From: Slackia piriformis YIT 12062
GTDB lineage: Bacteria; Actinomycetota; Coriobacteriia; Coriobacteriales; Eggerthellaceae
Length of the DNA: 64,000 nt
Assembly: GCF_000296445.1 (NCBI RefSeq)
Contig: NZ_JH815198.1
Span: 546,975-610,974, forward strand
Direction of reading: 5' to 3'
The first letter of the stretch is position 1. Every line of letters starts with the position of its first letter. The translations under genes were made by a program, and so were the position numbers. Below are positions 36,067 to 45,484 of the stretch, in pieces. The notes beneath the pieces were generated by a model. The model ran no database searches. It had not been told where the DNA came from and saw only the letters and a program-made list of their open reading frames with translations.

Positions 36067-36667
36067 GACGCACTCTTGGTTTGCCCGGGCGTGCGTTAGC
36101 GTGCCCGGGTTTGCTTGGTTCCGCCTGAGCGTACCTGAGTGTGCGTGGGTGCGCCGGTGGCTTGCCCGTTGCGCCGGTTTCGCAATTATCCTGCTTTTCG
36201 GAGAGCGGTTGTTCAGCGTGAACCATGGGGTGCGAAAGGGGTGAATCAAAGATTTTTCTTCCCGAATAACACCCCTTTTGACCTGCGGCTGAAGTAAGCG
36301 GACTCGCATGCCGCTGGCGGATTCGCTCTTGCAATTTGAAGATGCTCAAAATACCATATCTATACAAGCAATAAATACGCATCCACTATATATTGTGGAT
36401 GCGTATTTCTATCAAAAAAGCCTTGCCAGGCGATCGGCGGCTCTTCGAATGCGGCGTGCGCTTTCGATCGACCCCCATGCTTGGACCAGGCGGCGCACGC
36501 GGGGCGCAGCATTTGCGCATGGAGCGAAGCCGGTTGCTACATGCTCGGTTTCGTCCGTGGCAGACAAAGCGCACGATGCGCATGCGGGGCAAAACAGGTT
36601 GAACAGAGGGCGTAGTGCGCGCATGCGCGCCGGCATCGTGCGCCCTTCGCGGCGAAAGGGGCAGGCT
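36067..36667. other. nrdD upstream region
   Basis: 601 bp without a gene. The left part has GC-rich imperfect repeats around GCCCGGGC (36083-36110). The centre carries a pair of NrdR boxes. The last 250 bp before nrdD are an unusually long leader with no recognised riboswitch. Confidence 0.6.
36352..36398. promoter_or_regulatory. Pair of NrdR boxes
   Basis: Box 1 is TACCATATCTATACAA (36352-36367) and box 2 is CCACTATATATTGTGG (36383-36398). They are 31 bp apart start to start, three helical turns, as in known NrdR-regulated promoters. This points to NrdR repression of nrdDG when dATP is high. Box 2 sits in a larger perfect palindrome (36373-36408). Confidence 0.85.
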
Positions 36668-38995
36668 ATGATCGAGACCATCGTCAAACGCGACGGACGC
36701 ACCGCCGATTTCAAGATCGAGAAGATCGTCGAAGCGGTGGACAAGGCTTTTCAGGCATCTGGCTCCATGCAGCCGCGCTCCGTTTCCTGGAAGGTGGCAG
36801 AAGACGTGGTGGCCCGCATAGAGAGCGGGGCCGTGGAAGGTGTACCCACGGTTGAAGGCGTGCAGGACCTTGTCGAAGAGGCCCTCATCGACGAAGGCTT
36901 CGGCCAAACGGCAAAGGCCTATATTCTCTACCGCGCCGAGCGTAACCGCGTGCGCGATGTGAACAGCCGCATCTTTCAAACGCTCAAGGACATCACGTTT
37001 TCCAAAGCGTCGGATTCCGACATGAAGCGCGAAAACGCCAACATAGACGCAGACACCGCCATGGGCACCATGCTCAAGTACGGCAGCGAATCGGCCAAGC
37101 AGTTCTACGAGATGTGCGTGATCGCGCCCGAGTTCGCGACGGCGCATGTCAATGGAGACATCCATATCCACGATATGGACTTCTACACGCTCACCACCAC
37201 CTGCTGCCAGATTGACCTGCGCAAGCTGTTCCGCGGCGGATTTTCCACCGGCCACGGCGTGTTGCGCGAGCCGAGCGACATCGCCAGCTACTCCGCGCTT
37301 GCCTGCATTGCCATCCAGAGTAACCAAAACGATCAGCACGGCGGACAGTCCATTTCCGATTTCGACTACGGCCTGGCCGAGGGCGTGCGCAAAACGTACC
37401 GCCGCCTGTTCAAAAAGCACATAGCCGAAGCGTGCGACCTTTTGGCCGATCGCGAGGATGCGCGCGAAATTGCCCAGCGGGCAACCGCTGCGGCCGAAGA
37501 GGCCACGGGGACGTGGGCGTCGCTTGAAATGGACGAAGGCTACCGCGCGTTTGTTGCCGAAGCGCTTGCGAACGAAGGCATCGAACGTCCGTTGGCAGAG
37601 CGAGCGCTTTCCTATGCGCAGAAAAACGCCTTCAAAGATGCCGACCGTGCAACCTATCAGGCCATGGAGGCTCTTATCCACAACCTCAACACCATGCATT
37701 CCCGCGCGGGTGCGCAGACGCCGTTTTCCTCGGTGAACTACGGCATGGACACGTCTCCCGAAGGCCGCATGGTTATCAAGAACGTGCTGCTTGCTACGGA
37801 GGCCGGCTTGGGCTCGGGCGAAACGCCCATCTTCCCGGTGCAGATCTTCCGCGTGAAGGAGGGCGTGAACTACAATCCGGGCGATCCGAACTACGATTTG
37901 TTCCGCCTGGCTATGCGTTGCTCCGCGAAAAGGCTGTTTCCCAACTTCAGCTTCGTGGACGCGCCGTTCAACCTGCCATACTACAAGGGCACGCCCGAAA
38001 CGGAGATCGCCTACATGGGATGCCGCACGCGCGTCATGGGCAACGTCTATGACCCCGATCGCGAAATTGTAACCGGGCGTGGCAATCTGAGCTTCACCTC
38101 CATCAACCTGCCGCGGCTTGCCATCATGGCGAAGGGCGATGTTACGTTGTTCTTCCGGATGTTCGACGAAAAACTCGCTTTGGCGGTGGGCCAGCTTGAC
38201 GAGCGCTTCGAAATTCAGGCGCGAAAAAAGGTCTATAACGCTCCGTTTTTGATGGGGCAAGGCGTCTGGCTGGATTCCGAGAAGCTCAAGCCCGAAGACG
38301 AGCAGCGTGAAGTACTCAAGCACGGCACGCTCTCCGTGGGCTTCATCGGTTTGGCGGAAACGCTGGTGGCGCTTACGGGCAAGCATCATGGCGAAAGCGC
38401 CGAAAGCCAGAAGCTTGGCCTGGAGATCGTGGGTTACATGCGCCGCTACTTGGACAGACTTTCTGCCGAGCGCAAGATGAACTATACGCTGCTCGCTACG
38501 CCTGCCGAGGGTCTTTCCGGTCGTTTCGTGCGCATGGACAAGAAGCGCTTCGGCGTGATTGAGGGCGTCACCGACCGCGATTACTACACCAACAGCTTCC
38601 ACGTGCCGGTGTATTACAGCATCAGCGCGTTCGACAAGATCGACATCGAGGCGCCGTATCACGCGCTCACCAATGCAGGCCACATCAGCTATGTGGAGCT
38701 TGACGGCGATCCCACGGAAAACCTCGACGCTTTCGAAGCGGTGGTTCGCCATATGAAAGAAGCGGGCATAGGCTACGGATCGGTGAATCATCCCGTGGAT
38801 CGCGACCCGGTGTGCGGATACAACGGCATCATCGGCGATGTGTGCCCGAAATGCGGCCGCGCGGAATCGGACGGCGTAGCCTTTGAGCGCATCCGCCGCA
38901 TTACGGGTTACCTGGTAGGAACCATGGATCGCTGGAACGATGCGAAAACGGCGGAAGAGGCCGACCGCGTGAAGCATTCGGTCATGACGCGTTAA
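36668..38995 (+). CDS. nrdD: Anaerobic ribonucleoside-triphosphate reductase
   Basis: 775 aa from ATG 36668 (GAAAGGGGC upstream). An N-terminal ATP cone (MIETIVKRDGRTADFKIEKI) gives allosteric control. The catalytic barrel contains TTTCCQIDL. The C-terminal zinc Cys set is CGYNG ... CPKCG, and the glycyl radical site is RITGYLVGTMDRWN. It makes deoxynucleotides without oxygen and needs NrdG, coded next. Confidence 0.96.
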   Translation: MIETIVKRDGRTADFKIEKIVEAVDKAFQASGSMQPRSVSWKVAEDVVARIESGAVEGVPTVEGVQDLVEEALIDEGFGQTAKAYILYRAERNRVRDVNSRIFQTLKDITFSKASDSDMKRENANIDADTAMGTMLKYGSESAKQFYEMCVIAPEFATAHVNGDIHIHDMDFYTLTTTCCQIDLRKLFRGGFSTGHGVLREPSDIASYSALACIAIQSNQNDQHGGQSISDFDYGLAEGVRKTYRRLFKKHIAEACDLLADREDAREIAQRATAAAEEATGTWASLEMDEGYRAFVAEALANEGIERPLAERALSYAQKNAFKDADRATYQAMEALIHNLNTMHSRAGAQTPFSSVNYGMDTSPEGRMVIKNVLLATEAGLGSGETPIFPVQIFRVKEGVNYNPGDPNYDLFRLAMRCSAKRLFPNFSFVDAPFNLPYYKGTPETEIAYMGCRTRVMGNVYDPDREIVTGRGNLSFTSINLPRLAIMAKGDVTLFFRMFDEKLALAVGQLDERFEIQARKKVYNAPFLMGQGVWLDSEKLKPEDEQREVLKHGTLSVGFIGLAETLVALTGKHHGESAESQKLGLEIVGYMRRYLDRLSAERKMNYTLLATPAEGLSGRFVRMDKKRFGVIEGVTDRDYYTNSFHVPVYYSISAFDKIDIEAPYHALTNAGHISYVELDGDPTENLDAFEAVVRHMKEAGIGYGSVNHPVDRDPVCGYNGIIGDVCPKCGRAESDGVAFERIRRITGYLVGTMDRWNDAKTAEEADRVKHSVMTR

Positions 38996-39003
38996 CGCGT
39001 GCT

Positions 39004-39054
39004 GTGCTCCCGCGCCCGCGCCGCCTGTTTCATGAAGGGCCGGCGCGGGAGCAC
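39004..39054 (+). other. Hairpin between nrdD and nrdG
   Basis: A perfect 11-bp stem (GTGCTCCCGCG and complement) with a 29-base GC-rich loop lies 9 bp after nrdD. No T-run follows, so it may stabilise or process the nrdD mRNA and lower nrdG expression. Confidence 0.5.
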
Positions 39055-39083
39055 CGAAGAGCAATGCGAAAGGGCAGGACGTT

Positions 39084-39731
39084 ATGGCGCAAGAACAGAC
39101 GAAGAACACGCGCCGGGTACAAGACGAACTGGGTGCCGTGTATGCGATGCCCATTCGCATGTACGGCGTGGTGGAGGAAAGCATAGTGGACGGACCGGGC
39201 TTGCGTTTCTCGGCGTTCGTCCAAGGGTGCAGCCATCATTGCCCGGGGTGCCACAACCGAGAGAGCCAGTCGCACGAAGGCGGGTATCTTTCGACGGTGG
39301 GGGAGCTGTGTGAGCGCATTGCGAACAACGCGTCCGTTTCGGGCGTGACGCTTACCGGGGGCGAGCCGTTCGAGCAGCCCGAGGCATGCCTTGCCCTTGC
39401 CCGATGGTGTAAGACGCGTGGGCTGAGCGTATGGGCGTATTCGGGCTATTGCTATGAAGACATTCTGGCGGGCAATGTTCCCGGACGCAAAGCGCAGGAT
39501 GCCTCGCAGACATGCAGGGGCAATGCCGCCCGTTGCGCAGCACGCGCGCTGCTTGACGTGTGCGATGTGCTGGTGGACGGTCCGTTCGTTATGGGAAGGC
39601 GTTCTTACGACCTGCATTGGAAGGGGTCTTCGAACCAGCGGGTGATTGACCTTGTGGAAACAAGGCGGCTTGGGTGCATGGTGTTGTGGCGAGATAAAAT
39701 CATGGATTTCGCCGTCCCGGAAAACTGGTAA
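39084..39731 (+). CDS. nrdG: Anaerobic RNR-activating protein
   Basis: 215 aa, somewhat longer than the usual ~155-175 aa; about 20 extra residues lie at the N-terminus before the family start (MPIRMYGVVEESIVDGPGLR). The radical SAM cluster motif is CSHHCPGCH, followed by TLTGGEPFEQPE. It generates the glycyl radical in NrdD. Same operon, 88 bp downstream of nrdD. Confidence 0.93.
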   Translation: MAQEQTKNTRRVQDELGAVYAMPIRMYGVVEESIVDGPGLRFSAFVQGCSHHCPGCHNRESQSHEGGYLSTVGELCERIANNASVSGVTLTGGEPFEQPEACLALARWCKTRGLSVWAYSGYCYEDILAGNVPGRKAQDASQTCRGNAARCAARALLDVCDVLVDGPFVMGRRSYDLHWKGSSNQRVIDLVETRRLGCMVLWRDKIMDFAVPENW

Positions 39732-40240
39732 GAGTTTCGGGCAGGGTCCGAACACAACGCCGAATACGGTTAGGGCGAATGAGAGGGTTCCAGCCGTGAT
39801 GGCGTGCAAGAACGCGAAGCGTTTCGAACGCGGCGGGGCGCCCTCCCGCGCAGCCTCAAAAGCGCGGTAAGCAGGCTGAGGAGTGCGGAGGTGGCGGGTG
39901 CTAGAAAGTCGTCTATAAGCAAAGACGCTAACCAAGCCCTAATTTCATATCGAGAAGCTATGAAATACCCCAATGAGCTGGGTTTGTACGAGTTTGTGGA
40001 AAATTTCATTTTGAGAAAAATTTGCATGACGAAGAGCGATGAATCGTAAAGATGGGGTATTATTTCTAACGTATAAGCTTGTTTCGTAACGGGTATGCGT
40101 GATTCGTCAACCAACGGAGTGTTTCCGTAAAATAATCGTTGAATGAAATGAACCAATGCATGCCCCATGCCTGGCACGCTAGCGTGCTTTTTTCGCGTAT
40201 GGGTACGATTCGGCGCGTCTTGTTTGAGGCGTGTACGCAG
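39732..40240. other. Boundary between nrd genes and polysaccharide operon
   Basis: About 510 bp. An 81-codon frame at 39804 lacks a good ribosome site and similarity. The right half is AT-rich and should contain the operon promoter; TTGCAT (40022) and TATTAT (40059) are present but not at ideal distance. Confidence 0.45.
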
Positions 40241-40927
40241 ATGGACGAAAGGTTTTTTGAACGGATGACACTGCTTGAATTGCTGCAGCTTTTGCGCAAG
40301 CGTCTGGCGCTCGTGATTGCGCTGCCTATTGTATGCGCTCTTGCCATGGGTGCGTATAGTTACTTCTTCATGTCTAACACATACACGGCCTCTACAAGCC
40401 TGTATGTGCTCACGAAGACGGAAACCTCCAATGGCAGTAGCAATATGTATAGCGATTTGAACGCCAGCCAGCTACTCACCAATGATGTCGCAACTCTTAT
40501 CAAGAGTGATCGCGTCATGGGGGATACGGCAAAGGCACTCAGCATGCAAAGCCTTGCCGGTTTTGATGTGGCCATTACAAGCGAAACCACTACGCGCGTC
40601 ATCACGTTGTCTGTTACGGGCGAAGATGCAGACGCAACGGCCGTTGTGGCCAACAAGCTCGCTGAAAGTGCTTCTAGCGTTGCGCAGGAGGTCATGGACA
40701 TCCAGAGCGTTAACGTTATTGACAAAGCAGTTGCCCCAGTAAATCCCAGCGGCCCCAATCGTCCTATGTATGTGGCGGTTGCCTTGATGGCCGGCCTGTT
40801 TTTGGCGGTTGCCATTGTGGTGGTGGCGGACATGCTTAACACCAAGGTGCGCCGCGTTGAAGAGGTTGAAGAGCTGCTTGGGCTTCCTGTCATCGGTCGT
40901 ATGCCTGCCATGAAGGGAGGTAGGTAA
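40241..40927 (+). CDS. Wzz/YveK-type chain-length regulator
   Basis: About 228 aa from ATG 40241; ATG 40265 (MTLLELLQLLRKRLALVIAL) is an equally good start. Two membrane helices, near the N-terminus and near the C-terminus (YVAVALMAGLFLAVAIVVVA), flank an external loop. A conserved Pro-rich PVNPSGPNRPMY precedes the second helix. It partners the tyrosine kinase coded next and sets polymer length. Confidence 0.88.
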   Translation: MDERFFERMTLLELLQLLRKRLALVIALPIVCALAMGAYSYFFMSNTYTASTSLYVLTKTETSNGSSNMYSDLNASQLLTNDVATLIKSDRVMGDTAKALSMQSLAGFDVAITSETTTRVITLSVTGEDADATAVVANKLAESASSVAQEVMDIQSVNVIDKAVAPVNPSGPNRPMYVAVALMAGLFLAVAIVVVADMLNTKVRRVEEVEELLGLPVIGRMPAMKGGR

Positions 40928-40929
40928 TC

Positions 40930-41703
40930 ATGGCTCGTAAAAAATCCCGCTCCATGAAGCTTGAGATGCAAAACGCCGCAAAAACATTGCTGGCCAACAT
41001 CCGCTTCGCAAGCGTCGACAATCCTATTGCTTCGCTGGTGGTGACTAGCTCTATCCCCGATGAGGGCAAGAGCACGGTGGCCATCAATCTTGCAGAGGCT
41101 ATTGCAACCTCCGGCAAAAGCGTGCTACTGGTGGAATGCGATTTTCGCAACCGTACCCTTGCAGGCATGCTGAAGGTACGCGCCCAAGGCGGCATCTATG
41201 CGGTGCTTTCTGAAGAAATGTCTCTTGAACAGGCGGTAGCTTCCACCACAGTGCCCAATATGTATCTGCTTGATGTTGAGCCGCATATCCCCAATCCGGC
41301 AGACGTTTTGTCCTCTAAGCGTTTCCGTCGTATGGTGGATGCGCTGGAAGAACGCTATGACTACGTGATTTACGATACGCCTCCGGTGGGTACGTTTGTT
41401 GATGCGGCAATTCTTTCTACGCTGGCAGACGGCACGGTGCTGGTGGTGCGTGAGAACTTCACCAAGCGCGATGCCATCCTTGAAGCGCACGACCAGCTGC
41501 GCAAGGCCGGCGCGAATGTGATTGGCGTGGTCATGAACTACTGTGAGACCACGGCTAATGAATACTATTACGCGTATTACACGCAGAATGGGGAGCTCGA
41601 CCACACCAGCGCCGCATCTGAGCCTGGCATGTTCGTGTCCACTGATGTGCGTCGTGTAGGTGGCAAGCACGGTACGCCGCCTAATCGCGCGCGCCGCGGT
41701 TAG
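40930..41703 (+). CDS. Polysaccharide tyrosine autokinase (CpsD/YwqD type)
   Basis: 257 aa. BY-kinase motifs: Walker A SIPDEGKST, Walker A' LLVECDFR, Walker B YVIYDTPP. A Tyr cluster (ANEYYYAYYTQNG) lies near the C-terminus for autophosphorylation. It is cytoplasmic and activated by the Wzz-like protein; together they control polymerisation and export. Confidence 0.93.
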   Translation: MARKKSRSMKLEMQNAAKTLLANIRFASVDNPIASLVVTSSIPDEGKSTVAINLAEAIATSGKSVLLVECDFRNRTLAGMLKVRAQGGIYAVLSEEMSLEQAVASTTVPNMYLLDVEPHIPNPADVLSSKRFRRMVDALEERYDYVIYDTPPVGTFVDAAILSTLADGTVLVVRENFTKRDAILEAHDQLRKAGANVIGVVMNYCETTANEYYYAYYTQNGELDHTSAASEPGMFVSTDVRRVGGKHGTPPNRARRG

Positions 41704-41711
41704 TAACGCGT

Positions 41712-42362
41712 ATGAGAGACGTTCATTGCCACATACTCCCCGGTGTTGATGACGGAGCGGCGGATCTCCAGGAAAGCTTACGCATGCTGGAGGCTGCGAA
41801 GGCCGCGGGTGTGACGAGCATTGTCTGCACGCCGCACTGTCGCGATCCGTATTTCGACTATGACGCTATATGGGATGCGTACGAGTTACTGGTGGCTCAT
41901 GCGGGGGGGTTCCCTTTGCAGATGGGCTTTGAGGTTAACCATGCCAAGCTCATGGATTTGGGCATGGAATGGGCGGACTATCTGCATTTCGATAGCAGCA
42001 ATGAGTTTCTGCTGGAGCTTTCAACACGGGCAACCCCGCATGAGTTCGAAGCATATGAGCGCACGATTTTTGAACTTCAAGGTAGGGGATACGAGGTGAT
42101 TATCGCTCATCCTGAGCGCTGCAAAGCCATTCAGGATGATATCGATATAGCGAAACGACTGGTCAGCATGGGGTGCAAACTTCAGGCTTCGGCCGATTTC
42201 GTGAAAGGCGGCCGACTTGGCCGCGAGCGAAAGCCCGCCAAGCGGATGTTCGATGCCATGCTGTATCGCTACATAGCAAGCGATGCTCATTGTGCCGAGC
42301 ATTACGCATACCTCGCGAAAGCACGCTCGAGCTTTCGAGTGAGGGGGGCGCACGCGCGCTAG
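41712..42362 (+). CDS. PHP-type tyrosine-protein phosphatase (CpsB/YwqE)
   Basis: 216 aa. Metal-binding motifs DVHCHILPGVDDG at the start, TPHCRDPYFD, AHPERCK and SDAHC near the end. It reverses phosphorylation of the tyrosine kinase and completes the wzz-kinase-phosphatase control set. Confidence 0.93.
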   Translation: MRDVHCHILPGVDDGAADLQESLRMLEAAKAAGVTSIVCTPHCRDPYFDYDAIWDAYELLVAHAGGFPLQMGFEVNHAKLMDLGMEWADYLHFDSSNEFLLELSTRATPHEFEAYERTIFELQGRGYEVIIAHPERCKAIQDDIDIAKRLVSMGCKLQASADFVKGGRLGRERKPAKRMFDAMLYRYIASDAHCAEHYAYLAKARSSFRVRGAHAR

Positions 42363-42548
42363 AGCACCGCGTTATGCGCGGCGCTTACGCCTGCTTTGCT
42401 TCTGCAGGCTTGCGTACTGCATATCTCGCATGCAGAGAAATCATCGCTAGGCGTGTTTCTCTCTATGTGGGGGACATACTTGGCAAACCGTCCGGTCGCA
42501 TAAGGCCGATGGCGAAGCCGTGTCTGCATGCGAAAGGAGGTAGTGCAC

Positions 42549-43061
42549 ATGTGGTATGTAGTACAGGTTGCAAGCGGGAAAGAGCAAGCAACGCTGGAGA
42601 GAATCCAAAAGTTTGTTGACGGTAGCACTTTGAAAGAGGTTTTTATTCCTCGCCGCAAGGTGATACGCAAAAGGTGCGGGGAAGAGTTCTGTGTTTCCGA
42701 GGTTCTGTTTCCTGGATACGTTTTCGTGGTAACAGAAAACCCGGCAGAGCTGCTTTCAGAGTTGAAGTACGTGCCGGCGTTTACTCGCATGTTGGGTTGC
42801 GGAAGTAACAGCTTCCTTCCTCTTGACCAAAGTGAGGTTGACGTACTGGAGGCATTTTGCGGGGCAAAGCGTCTCGTGGAGATATCTCGTGGAGTTGTCA
42901 ACGGAGATGGCGTGCGTATAGAAGAAGGCCCATTGAAGGGGCATGAAGGCATCATAAGGAAGATTGACCGACACAAGCGATGCGCTTATGTCGAGATGGA
43001 AATAATGGGGCGTAAAAAATCGGTTAAGTTAGGGTTGGAAATTGTCCGAAAAGAAATATGA
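42549..43061 (+). CDS. loaP: NusG-like processive antiterminator LoaP
   Basis: 170 aa from ATG 42549, 8 bp after AAGGAGG; the earlier ATG lies in that site. The NGN domain begins MWYVVQVASGKEQ and includes FPGYVFV; a KOW domain follows (GPLKGHEGIIRKIDRHKR). This matches LoaP/RfaH-type NusG paralogs that act at long polysaccharide operons. About 14 kb of co-directional genes follow. The 186-bp leader upstream contains a small hairpin (GCCTGC/GCAGGC, 42389-42409) that could be a loading signal; that is a guess. Confidence 0.88.
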   Translation: MWYVVQVASGKEQATLERIQKFVDGSTLKEVFIPRRKVIRKRCGEEFCVSEVLFPGYVFVVTENPAELLSELKYVPAFTRMLGCGSNSFLPLDQSEVDVLEAFCGAKRLVEISRGVVNGDGVRIEEGPLKGHEGIIRKIDRHKRCAYVEMEIMGRKKSVKLGLEIVRKEI

Positions 43062-43857
43062 AAATATGGAGCCGGTGCAGGTTTCGCCGGATTCAAGTGC
43101 GATGAAGGAAGCGGCCGAGGGCGCTAAGTTTGATGCTGACAGAACCATCCAAAGTGGGTTTGCCTATGATTTTGACAGCACGGAGCCGGTTCGTCCTGAT
43201 GACGCCGAGCGCGCTGCTGGTATTGAAGAGATGGTCGGAGACGAGCCGTTTAAAGGACCTGATGGGCGATACGGATATCTTTTCGTGAAAAGGGTTTTCG
43301 ATTTCTGCTTCAGCGCTTCGGTTTTAATTGTATTGAGTTGGCTTTTTCTCTTGCTGGCTATTATCGTCAAGGTAGACGATCCCAAAGGTCCTGTTTTTTC
43401 AAACAACAACGTGTTGACAAAAAATGGAAAAGTCTTTTACATGTATAAATTTCGCAGCATGTGCGTCGACGCGGAGGCTCGTCTTGCTGAACTGAGGGAG
43501 CTTAACGAAAAAACGGGCCCTGTTTTCAAAATTACTGATGACCCTCGTATTGCCAAGCCGGGAAAATGGCTGCGAAAGCTCTCCCTCGATGGCTTCCTCA
43601 ATTTTTTTAACGTTCTAAAGGGCGACATCCCTTTGCGCATATTTAAAACGCGCCCGGAGTTCTCTGAGGAATCCATGGGTGCGTTCGCGCTTTCCGCCAA
43701 ATCTAGCACGAGCAAGAAACAGGCGTTTTCGCAGGTCGTGAGCTCTTTCACGAGCGACCTGCGGATGTGCCGCATCTCTGAGTTCAATTGTATACGCGGT
43801 GGCAGCATGGAAGGACGATTTCATGCAAAACCCGTTTTCGAGGCGGTGTGCGCATAG
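43042..43857 (+). pseudogene. Degenerate copy of the initiating sugar-phosphate transferase
   Basis: A 271-codon frame similar to the intact gene that follows up to about residue 195. Similarity then stops: LSLDELPQF of the intact copy is LSLDGFLNFF here, losing the catalytic Asp-Glu pair's Glu, and the VGPRP block is absent. The FSQERVG block has become FSNNNVL. The last 70 codons are unrelated and contain an inverted repeat (CGCAGGTCG, 43730-43738 with 43755-43763). It is probably an inactive tandem duplicate. Confidence 0.75.
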
Positions 43858-44702
43858 TGGCCAGTGATTTCACAGCCGTTTGCGAGTCCGGGCAGGCAAG
43901 GTCCGACATTTGGGATTCGCCGTCAGACGAAGTCAGGCGAGCGACGGCGAATAACAGTGCCTTGGAGCGCAAAACTGTGCGCAGCGGCTTCGCGTATGAC
44001 ATCAATGGCGGCGGGGGTTCAACTGAAAGCTCCGAGCGCGCCAGGCGCCTCAAGGAGGAGCTTGGGAATGTGCCGGTTACCGGCATCGAGGGCAGGGTGG
44101 CGTACCGCTTTCTTAAGCGTGCGTTCGACATCGTTTTCAGTGCGGTGGTGCTCGTTGTGTTTTGCTGGTTGTTCGCCATTATCGCGATTCTCATCAAAGT
44201 CGACGATCCGAAGGGCCCCGTGTTCTTCAGTCAGGAGCGAGTTGGCAAGGACGGTAGAACCTTCCGGATGCTGAAGTTCCGTAGCATGTGCGTGGATGCC
44301 GAAGACAAGCTCGTTGAGCTCAGGGAGCTCAACGAGAAGACCGGCCCGGTGTTCAAGATCGCCGAGGACCCGCGTATCACCCGCGTGGGCAAGTGGCTGC
44401 GCAAGCTGTCGCTCGACGAGTTGCCCCAGTTCATCAATGTCCTGCGCTCGGATATGAGCATCGTGGGCCCGCGTCCCGCATTGCCGGCTGAGGTCGCAAC
44501 CTACGACGACTACCAGCGCCAAAGGTTGCTGGTCAAGCCCGGCCTCACCTGCTATTGGCAGACGCGGCGCAACCGTGACTCCATCACATTCGACGAGTGG
44601 GTCGACCTTGACCTGCTTTACATCAAGAAGTGCTCCGCATGGAGTGATTTGAAGTTGATCGTTCAGACCGTGGGGGTAGTTCTTACGGCTCAGGGAAGTT
44701 AG
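43857..44702 (+). CDS. Undecaprenyl-phosphate sugar-phosphate transferase
   Basis: About 281 aa from GTG 43857, overlapping the stop of the broken copy. The membrane segment (FLKRAFDIVFSAVVLVVFCW) and the PF02397 core are intact: KFRSMCVDAE, LSLDELPQF with the catalytic Asp-Glu pair, and MSIVGPRPALP. It transfers the first sugar phosphate to undecaprenyl phosphate. The N-terminal 70 residues are variable and low-complexity. Confidence 0.92.
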   Translation: MASDFTAVCESGQARSDIWDSPSDEVRRATANNSALERKTVRSGFAYDINGGGGSTESSERARRLKEELGNVPVTGIEGRVAYRFLKRAFDIVFSAVVLVVFCWLFAIIAILIKVDDPKGPVFFSQERVGKDGRTFRMLKFRSMCVDAEDKLVELRELNEKTGPVFKIAEDPRITRVGKWLRKLSLDELPQFINVLRSDMSIVGPRPALPAEVATYDDYQRQRLLVKPGLTCYWQTRRNRDSITFDEWVDLDLLYIKKCSAWSDLKLIVQTVGVVLTAQGS

Positions 44703-44706
44703 GCAA

Positions 44707-45480
44707 TTGTTGAATTCTCAAAAAAATATAACAGCACCCAGGCGCTATCCGATTCTCAACACATACGTTAACGCTCTCTCGCTTGACGAGACGGTTGCCG
44801 AGGTGGAGAAGGTTATTGCTGCCGGCGTGCCCACCCAACATGTGGTGGTGAACGCTTCGAAGGTGAACCTGATGGAGGCCGATCCGGAACTGGCCGAAAT
44901 CGTGAACGCCTGCCCGCTCATCAACGCCGATGGCGCCTCTATCGTGTGGGCCGCTAAGAAGTTGGGCGTTCCGCTGAAAGAACGCGTGACTGGCATAGAC
45001 CTTTTTCAGCGTTTGATGGAGGTTGCCGATCAGAAAGGCTACGGCGTCTATCTCTTCGGTGCTAAAGAAGAGGTTGTCACCAAGGTTAAAGCAATCTTTG
45101 AGGAGTGCTATCCGAGTATTCGAATCGTCGGCTGTCGCAACGGTTACTTCACCGAGGTCGATGAACCTCAAATTGTGGCTGACATGGCGGCTTCGGGCGC
45201 GGACATGATGTTCGTGGCCTTCAGCTCCCCCAAGAAGGAGTACTGGGTGCACAGGTACCTGGACAAAATTAGAATTCCCTTCGTGATGGGCGTGGGCGGC
45301 AGCTTCGACGTGGTGGCGGGCGTTACCGATCGCGCGCCGAAGTGGATGCAAGACCACGGCCTGGAATGGTTCTATCGGTTCATACAGGAGCCCGGAAGGC
45401 TCTGGAAGCGCTACATCGTGGGCAACGTCAAGTTCGTGGCCCTCACGTATAAGTACAAACTCGCGAAGAAAGGCGAATAG
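44707..45480 (+). CDS. WecG/TagA/CpsF family glycosyltransferase
   Basis: 257 aa from TTG 44707 (AGGGAAG upstream). GT26 family marks: NASKVNLMEADPEL, INADGASIVWAAKKLG, ERVTGIDLF and GVGGSFDVVAGVTDRAP. This family adds ManNAc or ManNAcA to lipid-linked GlcNAc. With WecB and WecC coded just downstream, it likely makes a ManNAc(A)-containing disaccharide lipid. Confidence 0.92.
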   Translation: MLNSQKNITAPRRYPILNTYVNALSLDETVAEVEKVIAAGVPTQHVVVNASKVNLMEADPELAEIVNACPLINADGASIVWAAKKLGVPLKERVTGIDLFQRLMEVADQKGYGVYLFGAKEEVVTKVKAIFEECYPSIRIVGCRNGYFTEVDEPQIVADMAASGADMMFVAFSSPKKEYWVHRYLDKIRIPFVMGVGGSFDVVAGVTDRAPKWMQDHGLEWFYRFIQEPGRLWKRYIVGNVKFVALTYKYKLAKKGE

Positions 45481-45484
45481 AGAA

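Noticed and set aside
36386-39184. 932-codon minus-strand frame
   Set aside because: Antisense shadow of nrdD; no ribosome site or recognisable domain.
39804-40049. 81-codon frame before the polysaccharide operon
   Set aside because: No ribosome binding site, no similarity, composition shifts midway.
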